Shown here in pieces: positions 31,141 to 43,872 of a stretch of 62,077 nucleotides of DNA. The position numbers and the translations under genes were made by a program. How positions within the stretch are numbered: position 1 is the first letter of the stretch; every line of letters begins with the position of its first letter. The notes beneath the pieces are model-generated. The model was given only the letters and a program-made list of their open reading frames with translations, did not search any database and was not told where the DNA came from. The DNA comes from Heliocybe sulcata (taxonomy: Eukaryota > Basidiomycota > Agaricomycetes > Gloeophyllales > Gloeophyllaceae), in the NCBI GenBank assembly GCA_004369045.1, contig ML213504.1:34291-96367 (forward strand). The letters run 5' to 3'.

Positions 31141-34100
31141 TGTGGTACTACTAGGGTCTGAACTCCGATATATTCAACACGGCAACCCTCCAGCTAGTCA
31201 CGTGCTACAAGCGTAGCGCACCTCTTATTTTATGATGTCTTCACGGGCTTGCGGTAGTACCGCCGCGCAATAATTGATGTGGCACGGAAAGACAAGCGTT
31301 TGTCATGCTGCGGAATCCAGATATGTGCATTGTCGGGATTATTCGCACGCCACTCCGCCTTCTTTACCGGCGACTTGTGTACGACTCTAGCTTGACTCTA
31401 CGGATATCGATCTTCACCGGCTGATGTTGGATCTACTGGCGTGATGGCATCACCCTTGCAGTTCGCGAATTATCGCTGGCTTTCTTCCGATGTTTTTTGT
31501 CTCACAGACCATGACCTAGCTCACTGTCAAGCTTTCAGACGAATCCCGGGCGGGAGCGCCACTACCGCTACACCAGATCTTCAGAGGCCAGGTATGTACT
31601 TGCGCGGCAGTAAGTAGCCCTTCCGCGTGCACTAGCCTGGGACGGTAGCAGGTACGTATACCGGTGACAAGATTGTCAGATACGCGAACTCTAGACCTAT
31701 TTAGCGCGAGATATGCGTATACGTGATCTTACTAACGTTCTCTCATCGATCTCAGCTCCTCGATGAAGGGATGTTGCGTTGTTGAGGATGCATATTGACG
31801 CCATGTTCGGGGCTTGTCCTGCTGGTACCGTCGTTATTCGCGTACCGAGCACGCTTTCACGCAGTGTGCTGCTTCCGTCTTACTGTACTCTCAGGATGCT
31901 CCGAACTGGCTCTATGGACTTGACTGTGCCGACCATACCGAACGGTTAACGCATCGGAAGGCTATGGCACAACTTTTCTGCTTTGGGACCTGGCGGCTCT
32001 CGGCTTCATTAGTGTATTTGAATCACCAAGCCAGCTAACCGACACAGACCGCGCCATGATCGAATTATGATCTATACTTATGGTGAGTGCGGAGTATGTC
32101 ACCGTTCCAAAACGCGATAGCCCGCTAACCGGAAGGACTCTTGACCTGGATTGGAATAGAGAACCGTATGTGCATGCCGTTCGTCTGGGTTGATGCCTCC
32201 TCAGAACAACCTATTCAATTACTGGTCCTTGAGCTCGATAGCATGTCAAGGATGACGTATCTCGACGGCGTTACTATGCACGGCGGGAAGCTCGCTTTCC
32301 CTGGTATTCCCTATGGCAGTGTCCTCCACGCCTTGCCCGCACAGCCATACGATATTGGCCAATCGCGGTCACTTCTCGCGCAAGCTTGACAGGAAGCTCT
32401 CAACTTGGAGGCTCGCGTCTTTTTGCGTATAAAAAGACATGTCGGGATAGTCTCAGGTGACGCTTCGCCACAAATAGCTGCTCTGACCATTGGACCTGTC
32501 CAGGATCGGAGACATTGTATCCTCAGTCCTTCCTGTGCTCCATCTTTGCTTCCGGATGCATGATTTGATTAAGGGGCATGATGTCCGTGATCGAATGACC
32601 TTAGGATTATAAGAATAGGTCAATTGAAGTCTCGCACGTTTCGTATCCTTGACTAAACTTACTTCATAACAAACCATTGGAATAGGCTGGGAGCTACTCA
32701 ACAGCGGAATGCCTTCTCCCCGCGCTGCCACAAGGCCGCCTGTGCTATCACTTGCCCGCGGGTATGATTGGCCTCTGAGACTGCAGATGCCGTTGATTGT
32801 CAATGTCAGTCTGCGCATGCACGGGTGCCTCTGGAGCTGGACATCGGTGCCGAAGGCCTGTCCCTTTGAAATACAACCTGGGAAACGATAGAATCGGACG
32901 GGAGACCGACGTCCGCCGTCTCTCAGAAAGCCGTGGAGTGTCGTATCATTGTACAGGCGGATAGCCTCGAGGGGCGTGGGCCTATAGCGACCAGCAATTC
33001 GCAATGCTATCTCTGTCTTAAGGAGTATGGATAGCAGATATGGCGTCTTTGCTCAAGGATAGGAATCATTTGTCCGGGAGAAGCGTGCTCATGGGTGCAC
33101 CACATCAGCTGCAGCAGCGGTCAGATCTCAGTACGGGATTCAAGAGGCTTCTCCGAGTTCATCAGGATCCAGGAGTCCATTTCTCTCGCGCGGAAACCTG
33201 TGCAGGCCGAGATCCCAGGTCGGCCAATCACAATCTGCACTGTTCCTGTCCTCTGGCATCGCGGGGACCGTACGGTGATGCCCATGGCGGTACTTCAATA
33301 TGTTAGTTCCCACCTGGGAAGTTACACCTTGTGAATTGCACGTCCTGAGAGTCGAAGCGAAATCAAATGCAATAAAGCTAAGTATGTGGGCTGACCATGA
33401 GCATGACGTTCGAGGGCATATGCATCTTGCAAGGTGTATGAAAGAATATCCCCGCGGACTCGAGTGGAATGGACGCTGCGCAAGAGCCCTGGATCGCGTC
33501 CTGATGATGACAGTGCGGGTATCCCACAACGTGAAGAAGGATCAGTCTCACAGCAACATGCAATCATCTATGGAACTTCGCCAGGCCAGCGGTTCTGGCA
33601 TCCTCCTCCAGCGTTCATGAACACTTTTCACCAACGCCAGTGATGACGCATGACATCTCCAGACGCGGCCCCGCATTGGCTGGTGTCTTGCTGTAAATCA
33701 GATGATTACATCAAAGAGATGTTGATCTCAGGCAATTCAGGCCAGAGTATCTCCCGCACACTCGCCACGGCAGATGCAGATCTACTGGCTCGACACCACG
33801 GTTGTTAAGGAGATAAGGACATACGTTAACCGACAGCGGGAAGATCGAAGGCTGGTGGAGAACTTGATCCACTTGAGGCCAACGCGACAGGACTTAATTA
33901 AGCGGGTCAAATCTTGACGGAGGCAGCCGGTGATCAGGTAATGCAGACGCAGCGTCCGCCCCAATTATCGGCCAGCTGGAATGGTCCATGAGAATATGTA
34001 CAGGGAATACATCAGGCGCAGAAACGCCACGAAGAGCCACGGCAGAATGTACCGAGTCACTTATTCCCGCGTACGCAGTTTTGCACTATACTTGAAATGT

Positions 34101-35973
34101 CCATAACGTTGTGGCGGATGGAATAGCGAGAGAAATACCGGGTTATATCTGTCGAACCGATTTCATTGCAGGGCTGCCGAAATGTGAGAGAAGTGCGGCT
34201 CACTGTTGACAAGGAGTCCCCTAAATCGCGAGACGCCCCGTGATTATGCTCTCCAGTCCTGCCGTAGCCTCCCGCTCAAAGAGATTCAAATCACTTTCCG
34301 GAAAGAAGTCGGCCAGTCAACTGGAGATTCGTTTGCCCGAGGGGCTCAAGTAAGACTAGCTTGACAGGCATTGGAGCGCGAGCAGGGAGCAGGTTATCTG
34401 AAGTTACATTGACCACGCGGATCGCGAAACCTAGGATTGGCACTATTGCTATATTCTTTGCCCAATCTCCGAAGGAGCACGGAGACGCGGTTAAAACTTG
34501 TGGCCGCCAAACGGAGTGGTGTTTACGCTCTCGCTCTCGAGGACAACTCCGACGATGTCTGGCCCACACCAAGGAAGAATGCAAGGTCCGTCGGGCAGCG
34601 TTCATCCTACGAGACCCGGTCGCACTTACAGAGACACCCGACCATCGAGCTGGAGAATTTTGAGCATGTTAGGCTCGTAGTAGCTTGTTACCGTAGCTTC
34701 GGCGCTGATATCGCTAAGAATCCCAAGTGAACAGGATATGACATCGAATATCTGATAAAGACAAGATCACGAGTGTGCTAGCGCGAGTGGAAGACGTCAA
34801 CTCACGGGGACAGTCTAGCAAATCCCGAAGTACATGATTCATTATGCCGCCGGTACAAGAGCTTAAAGACGATGGCCAACTTAGGCCAAGCTCGAAATTC
34901 AGTCTGATGAGATAGCCCAAGTAAATTTTGCCGTACCCTAGAAGATTCAAGTTGTGCGGCGGATCACGGAATCCGGGCACTATAACCTAAAGCTCCAGTA
35001 AGCACACTAATGCTGACCGAGTATCGACAGAGTAGACGAAGGTAGGCGAGATTGAGTAAATGTCGACCGCAAAGCAGGTGTCGCTTCTGAGAGGACTTGA
35101 AGCTGGCATACCTTGAGCTCGACACCTTGAAACTGACATGTAGACGTCTGTCTGGCGTCGTCTTAATTCTTGCCGGTTGGATCTGCGTGCAGTGGTACTG
35201 GGAGCAGTATTCAAAGCGCTAATTCCAGAAACAGGTAGAGTTGTTGGCGGATGTCTCCTCAGTGATTCCGGGTAGGCGGACAGCACGAACAGGCTATATT
35301 GCACTCGGCCTCGGTCAGAACGGAGGGCAACGCATCAACGTATACATGCTAGCTCTAAGGTCCTAAGCGATCGCAGTCACTAGCGAAACGCTCGGCGGAA
35401 GCAAACGCAGAGGAAGTTCAAGGATGGCGGCGTACACCGTCGCGGCAGGACCAGGAGAAGGTCGGACTAGATACAGTTCGCGCCGTAGGTACCGGCTGGA
35501 CGGCTCATGCCCGCGAGCCAATATCTCCAGAAGGCATTCAGAAGAAGGTAGACCAAGGTACTTAACTTCAGAGTGAAATCGTGAGAGCTAAGCTGCAAGA
35601 AGATCTTTTCTCAAGCATAAAGAAAATAAGCGGAAAGTGCGTAATTCAACGTCCTTACCTATAGTAGACATCGAACTTCATTCCACGGTCTGAACATTTT
35701 TAAACCAGCCTGGAGGGAGTGGATTGGAGGGCGAGACATAACATACGAGGAGGCACAGATGACTGGGGATAGACACAACAACAGTTGCATACACGAATGG
35801 CGGAGGATAATAAATAGTACAGTCTCGCAGATCTGAACAGCAGGAACCTGCGGTAAAGACGCGTTAACACATGCCCATGCCTAGCAGACACTGCTCGTAG
35901 ACCAGGGATTACAGCAAAACATTACTAGTTTCACAGAACAAAAAGATCTTCCATGTCGTCAAAGCCGGAACGC
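31141..35973. other. Gene-poor island
   Basis: About 4.8 kb with no assembled gene. Plus strand 31444-31591 starts with ATG, is open for 49 codons and ends at a GTATGT donor; its start (FANYRWLSSDVF) is reminiscent of haloacid-dehalogenase N-termini but lacks the GTL motif. Plus strand 32141-32389 (82 codons) and minus strand 33290-33110 are also protein-like but orphan. From 33.7 to 35.9 kb I see nothing coding. Confidence 0.4.
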
Positions 35974-37862
35974 CTAGGCGACAACGCCAAGGTGCGCGTC
36001 AGGGAATCCATTGGCCTTGATACGCTCAAGAAGCCACCAAAACGGCGTGGCATAGCTCAAGTCCGGGGACGTCGTCTTACCAGCACCGCCAGTAAGCATA
36101 TCACCAATACGGCCACGAATATCGGCGACGATCGCACCCGAATCGCCAGGTTCTGAAAACGCTCCCGGCTTGCTGTCGTAGTTCATGATCGCCCACTCCA
36201 TGGAGGTTTGCTTGGCCGATATGTCTGGGAAGTAGTCGCGGACGATAGAAAAGACACCGTTCGCGCGGCCGATGGTGGTGCCAGTGGCACTCCCGTTCTT
36301 GACGACTAACAGGCATGGGTTGCCGTCCAAGTCCCACATGTCAGGAGCGCGCATCACCCCGTCGGAAATGGAGCCCTCGAGGGGAAGCAGACGATTTCTG
36401 GGATATCTGAACTTCCAGCCGGCGTCGCCACGGGGGAAACACTTGAGCGTAAATTCCGCGGGAGTTAGCTTCGTCCCTAGATATAAAAAAGCACTAAATT
36501 AGCGGATAATCTTAGCTGGACAATCGCAACGCACCGAGGTCTATCTTATTACCCTGAAAGCCATTGCCCAGCTTGGTCTGGTCGATGAGGAAAAGCCCCT
36601 AGTCCTCTGTGAAGTGTTCTTCACCGACGCCGAAGCGGATGGCTGGGGGAGCGGAGGATATGACCGAAGACCCGAGCATCGGGTTCCTTCCAATAGTGAA
36701 TGACTTGGTCATAGAATGCTCCAAGGGCCTCCATTGCTGGCTCTGCCTCGTTCAGTAACCTCTCAGTCTTCAACCGGATCGCCTTGGCATTCTCATCGAT
36801 GGTGTTGGTGGCCGCCTCCATCACCTGGTAGTCTTCAATCTGCTTTGCCCAATGCTCAGCCGAGAGGGCATGCAGGGCGATGCTGACTTTGATCGCCTCG
36901 GTGAGGCTGGAATAGCCTCCATTCCCGAGCAGGAGGACCTCAGGATGAGGTGCACTTGGATGAGCATCATAGTCAACATCATGCTGGGACAATCCAAAGA
37001 GGACATGGCGGCACGTCAGGCCAAAGAGGTTCTTGCTTTCGCCACCCTCAGCGAGGTAGAGAGCCATAGCACCCTGTGCATCTAGCCTGGCCATTGTGGA
37101 GATACCGAGGCCCAGAGCATGTGTGAGAGGACTGATTACGTCGACTAGTGGATCTAAGTCTTGAACGGGTTTGAAAAACAGAGGACCAGCCTTGCACGTA
37201 TGCAATGATTCACGGAAGTCAATGTCGATGTCAGTGATCTGGTAATCCTTGAAAAGGACCAGGAGGACCTGAGCCACATCGTGGGCAGCCGTGGCGGTGA
37301 CAGAGCTTGGGGAGACACCAATCCAGATGGTGACGGGACTGATGACTGGTATCCTAGCCGCTCCTGTGTCTTCATCAAACTCGGTGCCCTTGGAGGGACA
37401 ACATCTATAGTCCTGAAATCGACCTATGAATTTCAGTTAGCAAGTCCACAATATGATAGATACCTATCAACTGACCCCGTGCGCATCCATAGCCTTGACG
37501 ACCTTGTCAGCTAGGCCGTTGCTCCAGACCTTCGTGATCGGATGGTCGAAAACTTCGAGCAGTTCCTTCCTAGGATACTGGGCCTGGAGAACAACGGGCA
37601 GGTGCCACGGCTTGCCCGTGCGGTAAAGCAACCTTGGCTCGGAATGGAGCCCTGCATAGTAGTGCAGAGCTTCCTCCTCCGAGACAGCGTGCTCATCAGG
37701 AGTGGGAGTAACCCTTGACAAAGCGTCGCCACCAAAGTTGGGAGAGAAGATCGGCATAGTGCTGATCAAAGTCATCTGGTGCTTGTAATAGATAGAGCAC
37801 CGAGCCTCCTCACGGCTCTTGGCAAAGCGTATGCACTCCTCGATAAATTCCGCAGAAAGCAC
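35974..37862 (-). pseudogene. Broken copy of a trypsin-fold (PA-clan) protease-like Agaricomycete family
   Basis: The reading runs 37862 to 35974 with introns near 37480-37430 and 36532-36480. Conserved blocks are FIEECIRFAKSREEARCSIYY, FDHPITKVWSNGL, SPVTIWIGV, DIDIDFRESLHTCKAGP, CRHVLFG (candidate catalytic His), MEWAIMNYDSKPG and FSEPGDSGAIVADIRGRIG (GDSG serine motif), ending in ATPFWWLLERIKANGFP. Lesions are a GTG where the family start ATG is expected (37862), a frameshift at a run of five C (plus-strand G, 36645-36649), an in-frame TAG where the family has Trp (36601-36599), and probably another frameshift near 37385-37410. Beyond the stop the sequence stays well conserved, so decay is recent. 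Family alignment is from memory. Confidence 0.75.
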
Positions 37863-38110
37863 TACACGGAGAGGATATGACGATTAGTATGGGATACTCA
37901 CAAAACGAATGAAGAGACAGACTGATGGTTGGTCAATTGATAGATCAAAACTGGAAGAGCGACCTGACTATACGAACGTCTCCTGCTAGCCCTCCGTAAG
38001 GCCTTTACAGGGACATCTTACAGTCGGATGCTCGATTACTCCCGCGACGCAGTGACCGCTGCTGGGCGAAAGGGGTCGGTCTCCCCTGAGTCATGCAGTC
38101 ATGCTACGTC

Positions 38111-38138
38111 CTGTCCGCATCGTTCTGTCCGCATCGTT
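38111..38138. repeat. 14-bp exact tandem duplication
   Basis: CTGTCCGCATCGTT occurs twice head to tail (38111-38124, 38125-38138), in the spacer between the pseudogene and the FG nucleoporin gene. Confidence 0.85.
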
Positions 38139-38492
38139 AATGTTAACCAGCGCCGCATTTGCCCGGTGTTGCTTCTGCAGCAAGAATGCCGAGATCGGGA
38201 CTGCAGTGCTCCTGCGGAACAATCCTGCTTCGTGACTCCCGCAGTGTCTTGACAGATTTTGGCTCTCACCCAGAAGCATGAAATCCGAGTCTGCCAAACG
38301 GCAGTGTATGCGATATATTTCACGGGAGAAGAGAGGAGAAAAACGAAAACGAAACAGGAGATCAAAATGACTGGACAAGGAACAATACAACGCGCGATGA
38401 GTGAGCACGACAATGAGTATAATAGTACAATTTGCGGGATTTGAGACGTCCAAAACTAAATGAAAAGATAATGCAACACGCAACGCTCAATT

Positions 38493-41400
38493 TTAGCTGG
38501 GTTTGGGCGGCCAGGTATTAGGTGTGGAGGAAGGGGGGAACGTGAAAAGATTCTGGCTGGAGGCACCCGGGGCAGCAGCTGGGTTAGGTTGACTCGACGG
38601 AGGATTTGCGAATACTGAGGTATTGGGCGCGGCGCTGCTAGAAGGTTGAGAGCCCGAACCCACGCCAAACGTGAATTTAAACGGCGTCTGCGATTGCGCT
38701 GGCGGAGCGGGGGCAGGAGCTGAGGGGAGACCGAATAAGCCATTCGCGGGACGTTGCTCTGGCTTCGATCCCGCAGGAGCGAGCCCGAATGAGAATGCGC
38801 CCTGCCCAGAGCCCTGACCAGGCTGAGAGGCAGGGGTGGCTGGTTTGCCAAATATCGAACTGGCCGATTGCGTCGCCGGAGGGAAAGTGAACGACATCTT
38901 AGATGTCTCCGGTGCCTTGCCCGCGGACGTCGCGGGGTTTGCAAAGACCGACGTAGGCTGCGCAGCGGAAGGTGCTGATGGACCCGCGAACATTGACGGA
39001 TTCGGCGCAGGGGCCGGACTATCCGTCGCCATCGCATTGCTATTTGAGGGCGTCGAAGAGGAGGCGAAACCGAAGCTGAACTTCGGAGTACTAGTAGATC
39101 CCGACGAGCTTCCATTGTTGGCAAACATACTAGGTCCAGCAGCTGCGATAACAGGTCCTCCGGTCATCTGAGCCTGAGACGCAGGAGGAGCTGACGAAGC
39201 GCCCCCGCCGCGCGTTGGAATATCGAACTTGAATTTTGGCTTGGGGGCTTCCATCGAATTGGAGGTTGAGCTAGGTCCGAACGCTGACGTGGTGGTGTTC
39301 GTACTCGGAGGGGCACCAAAGACAGATGTAGTCTTGCCGGCCTCGGGTTGCATGGAGGCTGCAGGATTCCCGAAGATAGACCCAGAGCTGTTAGAAGGCG
39401 CCGAGGCAGGTTGCCCGAACGGACTAGCGGTGTTCGGTTGACTGAATCCTCCCATGCGCGACAAGAGCGATCCGCCCGCCGCAGGTGGTTGCTCAGCCTT
39501 CTGCTCTTCCGGCTTCTTCTGCTCAGTCACCGCACCAAACAGGGAAGAAGAGGTAGGGTTCGATGTTGTCCCTGAGGCCCACGGAGAAGATGGCGGTGCC
39601 GTAGAGGCAGTAGGAGGAGCAAAGAACGTCGAGGTCATGGTGGGAGCACTAGCACTCGAAGTGGACGTGTCCATATCGACATTGCCGCTTGACTGCGGCG
39701 CAGAAGGTCCTGCAGCTGGAGCACTCGCACCCTTCATATTAAAGAAGTCGGGTACGGCTCCTGAAGATGAGGGAGCAGCCTGAGCCTGCGTCGGCTTTGA
39801 CGAGGTCCCGAAGAAATTGGGCACCGCCGTCGGAGCAGCGGGCGCTGAGGGTTGAGAGGGAGCCTTGCCCTTCTCAGATGTGGCAGATGCCCCAGGCCAT
39901 GCGAAGCTCGGAGTGGGCTGAGCGTCCTTGCTTGGGGGTGCAGCTGCGGGTGCAGGCGCCGGCGGGAGCGAGAAGGATGGAGCAGGCGCCGCACTGGCAG
40001 TTGCAGCAGTCGGCGCAGGCGCGGCTGCGGACGTAGGTGTAGATGCAGGTGCCGATGACGATGAAGCAGGCGCTATCGAGAAGAAGGACGGTGGCGCAGA
40101 GGCCTTTGGAGACTCGGACGCCTTCGCAGTCTCTCCTGAAGGAGCAGGTACAGGTGTCGCAGGTTTGTCCGCCGGCTTAGGGAGCGCAAAGAAGGAAGAG
40201 GTTCCACTGCTCGCACCTTGAGCCGGGGCCGCGGGCAGCGCAGGCGGTTTCGCAGCCTCCGCCTTTCTCGCCTCCTCCTCCATGGTCTGCTTCCTCATCC
40301 TATTCATCGCCTGAGCCTCGACTTCTTGCTTCTCCCACTTCGAAAGCGTCTTCTTCACAGGGCTGTCCATTGGCGGTGTGCTGACCACTTGTTTGGCTGG
40401 GGTGTGCAACGTCGCTGAAGCGTAAGGTGACGCAACACGACGGCCGGGGACACCAAGACGCGACTTTGCAAAGGGGTTGGGACGCGCACCGTTGCCGTTC
40501 AAAGGAGGGGTTGACGAAGGATCCGCCGCCTTCGGGGTAGGATGACTGTCCTTCTCGACCGACCGGGATGCCCACAATAAACTCTTCTTACCAGGCGAAG
40601 GGGGGAGCTCCTGCAGCAAGAAGGCTTCAATTAGATATTGATGATTTAGAAGATTCGAGATACACACATAGGCATCTTCCGAGGACTGAGGAGTACCGGC
40701 CGGTGTCTCCTGCCATGCAAGCTCGAACTTCGCCTTTGCCGCCTCAAACTCCTCGTCCGTAACCCATTTCTCAATGTAGATGTCCCATGACGCAGCACGA
40801 TCCGTGTGATTTGAGTCCGCGGGCTAAGGAAAAGATATGAGTAAAGGCTCCTGCGTGCGGTACTGCTGCTGTCCGACCCACCATATCAGGGAACCTCGTC
40901 CGAGACTTTTTGACATACGCCTGTCGTAACCGTTGCCCATTGGGCCCAACCTTGTAATGCTCACCATCCTCCTCCCACTCCTCTCCAATCTTCCGTCCCT
41001 TACACAGAGGGTCAACCGATATTGATGCTTCATCCATGATCGAGTCCTCTTCATGCTGTGAGGGTTGACCAGCAGCAGCGGCTTCCTCATCCTCTTCACT
41101 CTCCGGGACTCCCCGAAGCTGTGTTCCGCGCATAGACGGGTCAGACCTCTTTCTCTCCATCCGACGTCTCCGCCGACGAGAGCTCGTGAGATCATCCGCG
41201 TCCAGGTAGTCATCATCTCCACCGAATGTCGACCCTGCTTCTCCCCGATCCCGCTTCTTCCCTCTCGGGGTGTCGGTAGCGTCCATGTCCTCATCCGTGT
41301 TCTGCCTCGAAATCCTTCGCAGCCGCTTCTCGCGGCCTGCTTGCCGTGAACTGTAACCTTCATCTTCATCTGGACTGGGACCGCGCTTGGCTCCACGCTT

Positions 41401-41724
41401 CTGGGGCAGATCCTGGTTCATAGGCTCGTCCTCAAGTGCATCCACATCAATGATCTCCTTGCTTCCTGTCCGCGTTCGCTTCGAGGCCTCGGTATTGGGT
41501 TCATCTTCCAAGCCACGCTTTAGTGACGACTTGGCTGGGGCCGGTCGACCCCTGCTGCCAGTGATGCCGGAAGATTGGACCTCTGTTGGCGGGAGCATTC
41601 CACCAGGGATGTGTAATGGGGCCCTCATGGTTTCTTCAAACATCACGGGCTCTCCCCTAATCGGTGGCCTGGTACCATTCCTAACAACGCGTATCCCATC
41701 AGTTACCCTAAAGGCAGTAGACAT
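38493..41724 (-). CDS. FG-repeat nucleoporin (Nup1/Nup60/Nup153-like)
   Basis: Three exons: 41724-40882, 40823-40668, 40610-38493; in frame, 1038 residues. The N-terminal third is charged with basic clusters that may be nuclear-localisation signals (KRDRGEAG, SSRRRRRRMERKR). It ends in a conserved block (VDPLCKGRKIGEEW, YKVGPNGQRLRQAYVKKSRT). Next comes DIYIEKWVTDEEF and a helical EKQEVEAQAMNRMRKQTMEE segment. The C-terminal two thirds is a Ser/Ala/Pro/Thr-rich FG domain with scattered SIFG, SVFG, FSFG and F.F motifs (TPKFSFGFA, KMSFTFPP, QSASSIFGKPA, NLFTFPP). Such proteins line the nuclear basket and bind karyopherins. The exact orthologue among Nup1, Nup2, Nup60 and Nup153 is not resolved. 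It lacks classical GLFG repeats. Confidence 0.85.
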
Positions 41725-41867
41725 GACGGAAGAGTACGAACACGTTCCGTGGTGCATTGTTAAGCAATGCGTTACGTTGATTAATGGCGCTTTCTGCCGC
41801 GTGGTTATGATTAGATTGCAGCTGCGGTGTCGACATGCGATCTATGACATAACTCATCAGAGACGCG

Positions 41868-42359
41868 CTAAAACACGCAGATCACTGCCTCAGGAGACGC
41901 ACCGTTGCCATTTAATCTCTGACGCAAGCCATTGCCGTCCAACGAGCCACTGCGCACAGGGACAAAATTCTCCTGCGACCCCTGTCGCGCCTCCGGCGTA
42001 GGCCCTTTAGCAGACTGAGCCAGTCTTGCCTGATGTGCCGCAGCAAAGGCTACGTTAAAAGGGCGGTCGTCGTCATCCGGGATGCCATATCGCCGACGCA
42101 TCGACCTGAATATCGCCTCATCAGACATGCATCAGCATTATCCGCGTCAGAGCACTCACAGTCTGTGGGATCGTTCCCGCCATGCATTGAAGTGAACCTT
42201 GTAGTGTAGGAACGCGTAGTAGGCGATGGTGCCGAGTGTCGCGAAAAACGCGAGACGGAAAAGAGTCCAAAAGCTGGGCGCGAGGGAGCGCGAGGAGCTC
42301 GGGCGCAGAACGGGGCGGGCACTGGGTGCCAGGATGTCCGAGTTGTCGTAGTAGTCCAT
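41868..42359 (-). CDS. Small single-pass membrane protein, unknown
   Basis: Exons 42359-42160 and 42105-41868, in frame, about 145 residues. The N-terminus MDYYDNSDILAPSARPVLRP precedes one hydrophobic helix (FWTLFRLAFFATLGTIAYYA). The rest is a soluble, basic-acidic tail: RRRYGIPDDDDRPFNVAFAA and a polar C-terminus rich in Asn and Gly. The end is uncertain: a short second intron just before the stop (donor GTGCGT near 41903) would give an earlier end at about 41858. It has the same orientation as the nucleoporin, 140 bp upstream of its start. No family recognised. Confidence 0.6.
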
Positions 42360-43169
42360 GGTGACCGTGCTGTGGCAGACGGCGAAAACCAGAGGGAGGG
42401 GACCGTGGCCGGGGAGCGGCGCGACGCGTGTGGTGGAACGGAAGGAGAGTTGTTGACGGACCACACCGTGGCCACCACATTTCGACGCGTAGCGATTTGA
42501 GGCGGAGCTCAAAATTGTCCTATATAACCGGTGGCTGAAATTTTCACTGCATGTTCGCGCTCTGCTGTGCTCTTAATGCATCTTGATTGACCCTGTGCTG
42601 TGCGTCTTAATGAAAATGCTGTCCCGGTCGACGACTTCCGAGCCTGATTCATTGGAGTGTTTTGTATCTTGTTTTGACCCACTCGCATTTGCCTAGGGAC
42701 AAGGCGCCTCAACTGAGGTTCGCATGCCTCTGTCGCCTCAACTATCGATGTGGAAGAGCGACTCACTAGGTCCACGCTTGAATGTCCCTTGTTGTTCTAT
42801 ATGGTCATTCGAGTACTAAACCTTGCGTACAATCGTCTTTATCTATTCATGTCAAGTGTGAAACAAATAAAACATTTTTTCTGCATGTTGCCGGAGCGTA
42901 AGCGCTCTTCTCCGTATACTGCCGAAAGCCGTCCTCGTTCCGCAGACGAATGCGCTGCAAACGATTCGATGATCCGTACCCGCGGCCGGAGGGGGATGAG
43001 CTGGCACGAATTTCCTATCATACCATAACTGTGTACCTATTCGTGGGAAAGCGTCGATATAAGACCAGAGCGGATAAGCATGTCCCTCTTAGTTCTAGTC
43101 CGCTAGCGACTTCCTCAGCCCACGTAGTCTCCGCTCCCCTCCCAAAACTTGCCGCCGCCGTCTCTCTCA
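42360..43169. other. Intergenic, no gene recognised
   Basis: This spacer separates divergent genes. No open frame is convincing. The last 100 bases, pyrimidine-rich, are likely the cytochrome b5 leader (CCGCCGCCGTCTCTCTCA before the ATG). Confidence 0.5.
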
Positions 43170-43872
43170 ATGGCCAAGACTGTCAGCCTCGAAGAGCTCA
43201 AGCAGCACACCAACAAGGAGAAGCTTTACCTCCTCGTCAGTGGAAAAGGTCAGTGCGGGGTTCGCAGGAGCCAATCATTTATCCGGTATTAATGTCGAAC
43301 ATGGACTGACCCGCATCGCAGTCTACGATGTCACAAGTTTCATAGACGAGGTACGAGTATCTGGATAGGATGTGTGGAGGTGGACGCCAGAACTGAGTGA
43401 TTTTTCGATGGGATTAGCACCCAGGAGGGGACGAGGTGATGCTCGCCGAGGCCGGTACGCATGTACTCATTCCCGAGCGTCTCCACCTTCTAAGCTCCTT
43501 TTCTCACAGGCAAGGACGCCACGGAGGCCTTCGAAGACGTCGGCCACTCTGACGAGGCCCGTGCCATGATGCCCGGTATGCTGGTTGGCGACTTCGGCTC
43601 CTTGGAGGTACGCCCATATTTCCTTGGCATGTTATTACTCTAATTTACCCATCATATCCTCACTACAGGAGCTCAAAAACAGTGTCAAGTCGAAAGTAGC
43701 GGGTGCCTCCCCTACGTTTGAGGGCGCTGTCCAGTCCGGATCAAAGTACGCCCTTCCCCTCTGCGATCTCTTCCCCCCCTAACCCCCTAACCCTCCACTC
43801 AGTGTCATGTACTTCATCCCGCTCTCCCTCCTTGTCGCATATTTTGCCTGGCGATTCTACTCCAGCTCATGA
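43170..43872 (+). CDS. CYB5: Cytochrome b5, ER membrane electron carrier
   Basis: Six exons: 43170-43248, 43322-43350, 43418-43454, 43510-43607, 43669-43745, 43803-43872; in frame, 129 residues, the usual length. The haem ligands are His37 in HPGGDEV and His61 in VGHSDEA. The N-terminus is [21 protein letters not shown] hydrophobic anchor near residues 107-126 ([19 protein letters not shown]) ends in SSS, as in tail-anchored microsomal b5. It passes electrons from cytochrome b5 reductase or P450 reductase to fatty-acid desaturases, sterol enzymes and P450s. Exons 2 and 3 are only 29 and 37 nt. Confidence 0.97.
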
